A DNA stretch of 64,000 nt, taken from assembly GCA_017654935.2 (NCBI GenBank), contig CM065680.1, forward strand, positions 36,801,652 through 36,865,651. Direction: 5' to 3'. A model generated the notes under the pieces. The model did no database searches. It was given only the letters and a program-made list of their open reading frames with translations, and had not been told where the DNA came from. Of the stretch, positions 60,001 through 64,000 are shown one piece after another (within the stretch, counting starts at the first letter, position 1; every line of letters begins with the position of its first letter). The stretch comes from Phymorhynchus buccinoides (Eukaryota; Mollusca; Gastropoda; Neogastropoda; Raphitomidae). The position numbers and the translations under genes are program-made.

Positions 60001-62352
60001 TGGGTGTACTCTTCTTTGCAGGTTTTGTGGGTCTGGTGTGTGGTCTGGGTTCTTCATCGTGCACTACTCCATGCTAATATAAACTGGGTGTACTGTTCTT
60101 TGCAGGTTTTGTGGGTCTGGTGTGTGGCCTGGGTTCTTCATCGTGCACTACTCCATTGCTGATATAAACTGGGTGTACTGTTCTTTGCAGGTTTTGTGGG
60201 TCTGGTGTGTGGCCTGGCTTCTTCATCGTGCACTTCTCCATTGCTGATATAAGGTTTTGTGGGTCTGGTGTGTGGCCTGGCTTCTTCATCGTGCACTACT
60301 CCATTGCTGATATAAACTGGTGTGTGGCCTGGCTTCTTCATCGTGCACTACTCCATTGCTGATATAAACTGGGTGTACTGTTCTTTGCAGGTTTTGTGGG
60401 TCTGGTGTGTGGCCTGGCTTCTTCATCGTGCACTACTCCATGCTGATATAAACTGGGTGTACTGTTCTTTGCAGGTTTTGTGGGTCTGGTGTGTGGACTG
60501 CTGCTGTGGCCAGGCTTCTTCGTCGTGCACTACTCCAAGCTGGAGGCCTTCGTGTGGCCCGACGCGCACCAGTGGCTGCTGCTCATCATCGATGGACTCA
60601 TCAGCTCCGTCTTTGCAGCCAGCTTCTGGCTCTGGTAAAGAGAGGATTTTTCTTTGGTGTCCCTTTTCAAAGTTCAACTTATTGAAACGAGAAAAATTGA
60701 CAAAGTTGTACATTAGAAACACCCCCCCCCCACACACACACACCCTGTTTACCACCCCCAATCTCAAAGTCTGCTTCTTTCAATTTTATGAAAATAATCC
60801 AAGGCTGATCCTAACCCTATCCCTTTCCTAAGAATATAACTGAATGTTGTTTTTCAGTGAAAATTTGAGGGTTGGGGGTGCGTAAAATGCAAGATAGCCG
60901 AAAAATGTCGGATAACTAGATGATCCGAGTAAAACTGGGTAGATTGTTGGCAGTTGTTGTGCTTTCATATCGTTTTTAGTTCCTTGGTTTTTTTGTGTTT
61001 GCATGTTTGTCAGTAGTGCATACAACTGTTCTCCTCCCTCCAGTTTCTGTTGATGTGGCAATGGATATCAAATTAGAGCACCGTGGAAAAATCTTTGCAA
61101 GCAATGACCAGTTTATAAGCTCAGAATTAAAGTGTGTTTACTGATATCTATGTTTCTGAAAGCGTTATGTTATGGTTTGGTCCAGGGGCTGTTTTCTGAC
61201 GTCTTCATTGGTGGCCACGCTGGCCTTGAGCCTCATTAATCCTCTGTACATGATCGCTGATGCTGGAGTCATCAACAAACCGGTACGGTTGAGTGGATCT
61301 GTTAATGTGTGTTTGTGTTTGGTGTGCACAAAACGACAGTATAGATATGTTACTACTACGACTACTAATTCCTCCGAAGTCGGAGTGTGGCTGCCCACGT
61401 GGCGGGGTATTAAAAAACGGTCACACATGTAATGTTCTCATCCCTGGCTGGTGCATTTGTACCATAGTGTTCAAGTGCTTCGGCTTCCTGGAGTCTTTAA
61501 GTCAGGGTAAGACAAAAACAAAAACAACTACTAATTTATGGAAATAGATAACATGTATATAGTGCATTTTTAAATTCCTGCCTTTGAATTGATGCACAAA
61601 TTATCATTTGTGATACTTCCAATCCGGTTTATTTATGAAGCAATGGTACGTATAATCTCAATGAGTGATAGATTAACCCCTTCCCTGCCTACTCCATGTC
61701 TGCTATGGGTAGACCAGTGTGATGTCATTGATGATGTCATAACTTTTGTCAAGTTTTTGATGTCATAGTCCTGGAATGCTGGTTTTTGTTTTAAGAAAGT
61801 CAGAAGATTTATTTAAATTTGTCATGGCGAGTTTAACAAATCCCTTTTCGATTTTATAATGAAAAAAAGAAGCTAATTCTCAATTTCTTTCCAGCATTGA
61901 AGGGGTTAAAACAACCAAAAATATGACTGTAATGCATTAATTTCTGTATTGTTTATTTTAACCCCCATCTCAGCCACACTGCATTTGTTCTATCCTTCAG
62001 TGTGTGTGTGTGTGTGTGTTATAAAATGACCTGTGGTGATTTAAGAATATATTGTTTGCTGTTTTTTTAAAAAGATTGTTCCCATTTTACTAACTTTTTA
62101 TGATGATACAATCATTTAATGTGTGTGTTGTTGCAGATAAACTGTGCTGTGTTGTTCTACCTGGGCTCTGCTGCCATCTTTTCCTCGTTTTTCGTGGTGG
62201 TGTTCCTGACCAGCTGGGACACCTGGGACCCTGTGCTGCTGACGTTTAAAAAGTTGTATCACTGTTTATGTCGGAGACGGGTGTTACAAAGGTCAGCTGT
62301 GTACATTGTTTGTAAAATCATTTATGAAACCTGCTGTTATAGTTGTTGCACT

Positions 62353-62432
<80 letters not shown>

Positions 62433-63030
62433 AATAAGGGAAGAGAGAATGCACACACACACACTTGCTTATCACATTTTTATATGTATTTATCAAACTG
62501 TTTCAGCATATTTCAATTATTTGGCTGAACTTCTCCCATTCTGTTGCTGTGATGATTTTGTCTCAGACTACAAGAAGTTTAGATTCATCAAGCATAATAG
62601 TCAATTGCTTATTGTCCAGAGACCCTGCAAGTATCCATATTGTGAGCAGAAATAGAATAGTGTTGTTGCTATCACTACAATAAGGTATTGATGATGCTAA
62701 GTTCTGTTGTTAGTGTTTGAGTAGTCTGGATTGCTGAAATGAGTAGTTTTCGTGCAAAATGTGTAGTTTTATTCATTAAACCATCAAAATATGTTCACTG
62801 AAAATGAGTAATTAGAGCATTATTTTCAATTTTGAAGAGTAGTAGAGGTCCACATTGAGTAGAATACTACTCGAAAAGAGTAGAGTAAACAGGTCTGCAG
62901 TGAGTGTAGGTTGGCCACACTACTAAGTTGTCATGTTGTATTTATCGCCATTCTCTGTTCCCTATGGTGCAGGATACGAGAGTTGGACAGAGAGCAGACA
63001 GCCAGCCTGATCAGCGGAGATACAGCCTGA
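47950..63030 (+). CDS. SLC35F5: SLC35F5-type membrane transporter, complete, 12 exons
   Basis: Coding exons are 47950-48057, 49870-50004, 51362-51418, 52311-52383, 54124-54183, 55877-56013, 56915-57084, 58566-58738, 60475-60634, 61186-61282, 62137-62291 and 62973-63030. They total 1383 nt, or 460 residues plus TGA, with consistent phases. The family is a multi-pass nucleotide-sugar-transporter-like carrier (EamA/DMT fold, about 10 helices) whose substrate is not established. Landmarks include LLIVDVIWV in helix 1, PFFTTY and FLWRPW around helix 2, VRFSNMSEVRQL in the cytosolic loop, STGGLFTL and GDRFTLSKL, LLLWPGFF, LWGCFLTSSLVATLALSL and a WDPV tail. The N-terminus is about 60 residues shorter than the human protein. 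The start is the first ATG after an in-frame TGA at 47923-47925. No AATAAA was seen between the stop and the window end. Confidence 0.95.
48960..49500. repeat. Inverted pair of the AGCCGGGACATT repeat in SLC35F5 intron 1
   Basis: A minus copy near 48965-49130 and a plus copy near 49280-49480 flank CGGGGCCTCGGGACACC-type sequence. The arrangement is palindrome-like and overlaps the region duplicated with exon 2. Confidence 0.5.
49517..49597 (+). pseudogene. Partial copy of SLC35F5 exon 2 with acceptor
   Basis: A TTGTTGCAG acceptor and about 80 nt of exon 2 are repeated; the translation is nearly identical up to TTYVRTVMFSLYL, then diverges and hits a stop. The donor is absent. Upstream intron sequence is duplicated with it: the CTCCTTGTAGTAGG and CAAGTGTCAGCAAA blocks near 49190-49240 reappear near 49765-49830. 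Confidence 0.88.
49870..50004 (+). CDS. SLC35F5: SLC35F5 exon 2
   Basis: This encodes residues 37-81, with YDQPFFTTYVRTAMF and FFLWRPWRERC, covering helix 2 and a basic cytosolic turn. The acceptor is TTGTTGCAG and the donor is AGG|GTCAGT. A shorter copy lacking the donor lies 353 bp upstream. Confidence 0.93.
50026..50310 (+). repeat. Dispersed AACTTCCAGAAGG family, full copy
   Basis: It runs from CGATTGCTCAGAGAG past GCGCCTAACTAA and CCAGTAAGGCAGAAAG to AGAACTTCCAGAAGGTGG and CCCCACATGGGG. It lies about 20 bp after the SLC35F5 exon-2 donor and faces an inverted copy. Confidence 0.8.
50567..50863 (-). repeat. Dispersed AACTTCCAGAAGG family, inverted partner
   Basis: This full inverted copy lies 260 bp beyond 50026-50310. 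Together they form a hairpin-capable pair in SLC35F5 intron 2. Confidence 0.8.
51362..51418 (+). CDS. SLC35F5: SLC35F5 exon 3
   Basis: This small 57-nt phase-0 exon encodes residues 82-100 of the hydrophilic loop between helices 2 and 3. The acceptor is TTTTTGCAG and the donor is TTG|GTGAGT. The sequence is weakly conserved and the call rests on splice sites and phase. Confidence 0.7.
52092..52270. mobile_element. Pogo-like MITE next to SLC35F5 exon 4
   Basis: Inverted ends are CAGTGGAACCTCCCTTATAA and TTATAAGGGAGGTTTCACTG. It lies in intron 3 and ends 40 bp before exon 4. Confidence 0.8.
52311..52383 (+). CDS. SLC35F5: SLC35F5 exon 4
   Basis: This encodes residues 101-124, with GDPVFIPVKYDHH matching the PLYVPVKFHD motif of the human loop. 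The acceptor is TTGACAG and the donor is GAG|GTATTA; the exit phase is 1. A pogo-like MITE ends about 40 bp upstream. Confidence 0.85.
52384..54123 (+). other. SLC35F5 intron 4
   Basis: Four related units of about 67-70 bp (TTTGCAATGCTTGGTACA... ATTTAGTCTGATGACACTGG) stand in tandem at about 53617-53825. The rest is unrecognised. Confidence 0.6.
54124..54183 (+). CDS. SLC35F5: SLC35F5 exon 5
   Basis: This encodes residues 125-144, with VRFSNMSEVRQLS matching the conserved VRFSNIMEIRQLPS loop motif. The acceptor is CTTTACAG and the donor is CAG|GTAATT. It is phase 1 in and out. Confidence 0.92.
55028..55464. mobile_element. TTAA-flanked element with CA microsatellite inside
   Basis: It starts TTAACCCTTTCGCTGCTAT and ends GCAGTGAAGAGGTTAA. 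It holds two GACGAACGACGTTCGTC-like palindromes near 55380 and 55428 and an expanded CA/C-rich tract (55125-55240). Confidence 0.55.
55120..55245. repeat. CA microsatellite with C-runs
   Basis: (CA)n tracts are split by CCCCCCCCACCC. Confidence 0.9.
55636..55790 (+). repeat. Dispersed 155-bp family
   Basis: It begins CCCCCGAAGACGGAGTGTGG and ends GGAGTCTTTTAGCCAGGGTA. It sits 85 bp before SLC35F5 exon 6. Confidence 0.75.
55877..56013 (+). CDS. SLC35F5: SLC35F5 exon 6
   Basis: This encodes residues 145-190, with AMISRLSYQAFLRAEE and then KQIVKLAIVFTFL, the start of helix 3. The acceptor is TTTGTCAG and the donor is TTA|GTAAGT. The exit phase is 0. Confidence 0.92.
56700..56895. mobile_element. 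MITE before SLC35F5 exon 7
   Basis: The left arm (GTACACATATAAGCGG...CAGAAACCC) is matched inverted by GGGTTTTCTGTACGG...AATGTGAACCC near 56847-56885. Its first 47 bp recur at 57888-57933. Confidence 0.5.
56915..57084 (+). CDS. SLC35F5: SLC35F5 exon 7
   Basis: This encodes residues 191-246, with WFLSGYMYREAL, then GIVNVMASTGGLFTLICAA and GDRFTLSKLTVVLI. The acceptor is TGTTGCAG and the donor is CAG|GTCTGG; the exit phase is 2. A 59-bp direct repeat flanks it at 56689 and 57875. Confidence 0.95.
57120..57449. mobile_element. TTAA-flanked MITE, family A, in SLC35F5 intron 7
   Basis: The element runs TTAA to TTAA (57120-57353) and its last 95 bp are then repeated in tandem to about 57449. It starts about 35 bp past the exon-7 donor. 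Confidence 0.8.
58009..58255. repeat. 123-bp tandem duplication in SLC35F5 intron 7
   Basis: TTCACTCCCCTTGGACTGC through GATGGGACAGAAAAAA occurs twice with no visible difference, indicating a recent event. Confidence 0.9.
58405..58494 (+). pseudogene. Partial copy of SLC35F5 exon 8 with acceptor
   Basis: A TTACAG acceptor is followed by CTTTGGGATGGTGG and then the GTGAGCATGTCCAGCTC block and GGCTGGAGGATGCG of exon 8, ending before LWALAS. It lies 154 bp upstream of the true exon start. No donor is present. Confidence 0.88.
58566..58738 (+). CDS. SLC35F5: SLC35F5 exon 8
   Basis: This encodes residues 247-304, with FGGVVMVSMSS (helix 5) and EALWALASALLYAVYLVLV (helix 6), then EDRMDIPMFLG. The acceptor is GTCCCAG and the donor is CTCG|GTCAGT. 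A partial upstream copy lies at 58412-58493. Confidence 0.95.
59137..59285 (-). repeat. Dispersed 155-bp family
   Basis: It runs from GTACCCTGGCTTAAAGACTCC to CACTCCGACTTCGGAGGAG, inserted in the exon-9 array. Confidence 0.75.
59485..59672. mobile_element. SINE-like insertion in the exon-9 array
   Basis: This is the reverse copy of 26562-26772, inserted inside one of the exon-9 head repeats and extended by GGGCGTAAAACCC. The head sequence recurs at 41169 and 41249. Confidence 0.75.
60475..60634 (+). CDS. SLC35F5: SLC35F5 exon 9
   Basis: This encodes residues 305-357, with FVGLVCGLLLWPGFFVVHY and a following helix LLLIIDGLISSVFA. The acceptor is TTCTTTGCAG and the donor is CTG|GTAAAG. It is the last and only complete member of a tandem array of exon-head copies. 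Confidence 0.95.
61186..61282 (+). CDS. SLC35F5: SLC35F5 exon 10
   Basis: This encodes residues 358-390. GCFLTSSLVATLALSLINPL is the most conserved helix of the family, followed by MIADAGV. The acceptor is GGTCCAG and the donor is CCG|GTACGG. The exit phase is 0. Confidence 0.94.
61370..61512 (+). repeat. Dispersed 155-bp family
   Basis: It runs from CTCCGAAGTCGGAGTGTGG to TAAGTCAGGGTAAG, about 90 bp after the exon-10 donor. Confidence 0.75.
61673..61909. mobile_element. TTAA-flanked MITE, family B, in SLC35F5 intron 10
   Basis: It is bounded by TTAA with ends CCCCTTCCCTGCCTACTCC and TTGAAGGGG. It is the inverse of 13012-13236. Confidence 0.75.
62137..62291 (+). CDS. SLC35F5: SLC35F5 exon 11
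   Basis: This encodes residues 391-441, with LFYLGSAAIFSSFFVVVFL as the last helix, then TWDPVLLTFKKLYHCLCRRR as the basic cytosolic tail. The acceptor is GTTGCAG and the donor is AAAG|GTCAGC. The exit phase is 2. Confidence 0.94.
62352..62430. repeat. GT then GA microsatellite
   Basis: It lies in SLC35F5 intron 11, 60 bp after the exon-11 donor. Confidence 0.9.
62712..62904. mobile_element. Second copy of the GAGTAGT MITE
   Basis: It has the same orientation and internal sequence as 16301-16515. The left end is missing and the right end is GTAAACAGGTCTGC. It is 70 bp before SLC35F5 exon 12. Confidence 0.72.
62973..63030 (+). CDS. SLC35F5: SLC35F5 exon 12, C-terminus
   Basis: This encodes the final residues RIRELDREQTASLISGDTA, then TGA at 63028-63030. 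The acceptor is TATGGTGCAG. Human SLC35F5 also ends in a hydrophilic tail with an ESLIS-type motif. Confidence 0.88.
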
Positions 63031-64000
63031 ACAAGATGACCAAGATAACCGACAGGCTGCAGAGGCGTTGTCTACCTGCGGCTGATCTTTCATTGAGAAA
63101 GGACCCTTCTCAGGAGTGTATGCCTACAGAACTCTTCCGACATTCATCTCCTCTTCTAGTGTTGGAAGTGACATGTTTGTCAAAACATCTTTCACATACA
63201 TTCATGAGGCTATGTTTTGCGGACTTGTTTGTTTCGCAATTAGGGAAAAACCCAACAACAACCACAAACCAAATTTAGTAAGGTTATTTTTGGTTAGTGT
63301 AATGTAAACAGTATGTTATATTTTAGAGGTAATGTCCTTAAGACTTGACCCAGGAAGTTTGTTTTCAGGGAGAAGTCACAGATGAAAGAGGAGATAGCGC
63401 TGTAGGCTTCACAGATCAAGTATACCACTACTTTTCTCTTATGTTGCTATCTCTCACTCTGTAGTGCTCTCTACCTCCCCGCTGACTTCTCTACCTACCC
63501 CCTCAAACTTCACGTGGCCAAGGCTTACACTTTTCCAGATATTCTTTAACCCTTTCACCGCCAATGTCGCAATTTTGCACCACAATGGTTTAACACCCAT
63601 GTCACTAAAAAGCATCGAACAAGGGCCTGTTATCTGAAGATCCTATGTTCATAATTTTGGGAGGTAAGGGTAAGCCTAATGTTATACATGTTACAGAGGA
63701 AATTGCAATATTGCAGATTTTAAAAAAATCTCTATCCAGGTAAGTTTAATGGTATTTTAGGGATGAAAAATGGCTGGCGGCGAAAGGGTTAAAGGTCCTG
63801 TTATTGAGACAGGGCCCTAATCATCTAACCTATGCTGTGAAAGTCTTCCATCAGTCTGTGATCTCTGTTCGTGCTGTAGAGTAGACATTAACTGCCCTGT
63901 GGAATTTCGTGACCTTTTTCATGGCAATAATTTTGGTTTTTGTATGCTCAGAAAAAGAGATGCTGTGCGGCTCAAAGTGATTTGTGTTCTTGAATGACAA
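63031..64000 (+). other. SLC35F5: Region downstream of the SLC35F5 stop codon
   Basis: This is probable 3' untranslated sequence, but its end could not be set because no AATAAA signal was found. It contains a TTAA-flanked MITE at 63546-63792. Nothing else was recognised. Confidence 0.4.
63546..63792. mobile_element. TTAA-flanked MITE, family A, past SLC35F5
   Basis: It has the same orientation and internal sequence as 18944-19189, with TTAA at both ends. Confidence 0.82.

Larger units (their letters stand above)
59040..60474 (+). repeat. Tandem array of SLC35F5 exon-9 heads with splice acceptors
   Basis: About a dozen copies of a unit near 84 bp lead up to exon 9. Each has TTCTTTGCAG, then about 50-60 nt of the exon head (FVGLVCGL...HYS), then a TGCTGATATAAACTGGGTG spacer. 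Heads begin near 59055, 59311, 59392, 59475, 59683, 59770, 59855, 59939, 60022, 60107, 60190, 60253 and 60391. None contains the rest of the exon or a donor. The two earliest keep the exon's CTGCTGCTGTGG; the middle ones have lost it. Two mobile elements sit inside the array. Confidence 0.93.

Noticed and set aside
59593..60341. Repeat protein-like frames on both strands
   Set aside because: These are read-throughs of the exon-9 head array. Each unit contains the acceptor and intron spacer, so it is not a mature coding repeat.

Overview
The window is nuclear DNA from an animal, most likely a marine mollusc and probably a gastropod. Two multi-exon genes match metazoan families along their whole visible length. 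Introns are long and full of miniature transposons, LINE fragments and simple repeats, and there is no operon structure or bacterial coding density. The mollusc assignment rests on repeat style and is weaker than the animal assignment.

Left half, minus strand (about 1 to 25.2 kb, perhaps up to 31.1 kb): the 5' part of a MAP3K2/MAP3K3 (MEKK2/3) kinase gene. I could place 13 coding exons whose reading phases all agree. They give 453 codons: a short N-terminus, the PB1 domain, a serine-rich linker and the start of the kinase domain (glycine loop, catalytic-lysine motif, helix C). The gene runs off the left edge, so the catalytic loop and the rest of the kinase are not in the window. One 98-bp linker exon lies in a 1.8-kb segment that is present twice.

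Middle (25 to 48 kb): no host coding exon was recognised. It holds transposon remnants, including abutting TTAA-flanked MITEs, a fold-back element with inverted 12-bp repeat arrays, dispersed repeats rich in AGGTCA half-sites, a scrambled CR1-type LINE, and a 1.7-kb satellite-like element built on a 15-bp motif. It also holds a complete 6.2-kb LTR retrotransposon (33740-39929) with matching LTRs, a 5-bp target duplication and a single open frame. That frame encodes Gag, protease and a piece of integrase, with no reverse transcriptase.

Right part, plus strand (47.95 to 63.03 kb): a complete SLC35F5-type membrane transporter gene, 12 coding exons and 460 codons, with phase-consistent splice sites. 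The two genes are divergently transcribed and show no evident functional link.

The most unusual observation links the two genes. At six or more exons, the stretch just inside and upstream of the 3' splice site (acceptor plus the first 25 to 85 bases of the exon) has been duplicated upstream of the true exon, once or as tandem arrays of up to about a dozen units. These copies never carry the exon's 5' splice site. The clearest cases are the MAP3K glycine-loop exon (2170-2990) and SLC35F5 exon 9 (59040-60475); single copies precede SLC35F5 exons 2 and 8, and decayed copies precede MAP3K exons 5 and 10.
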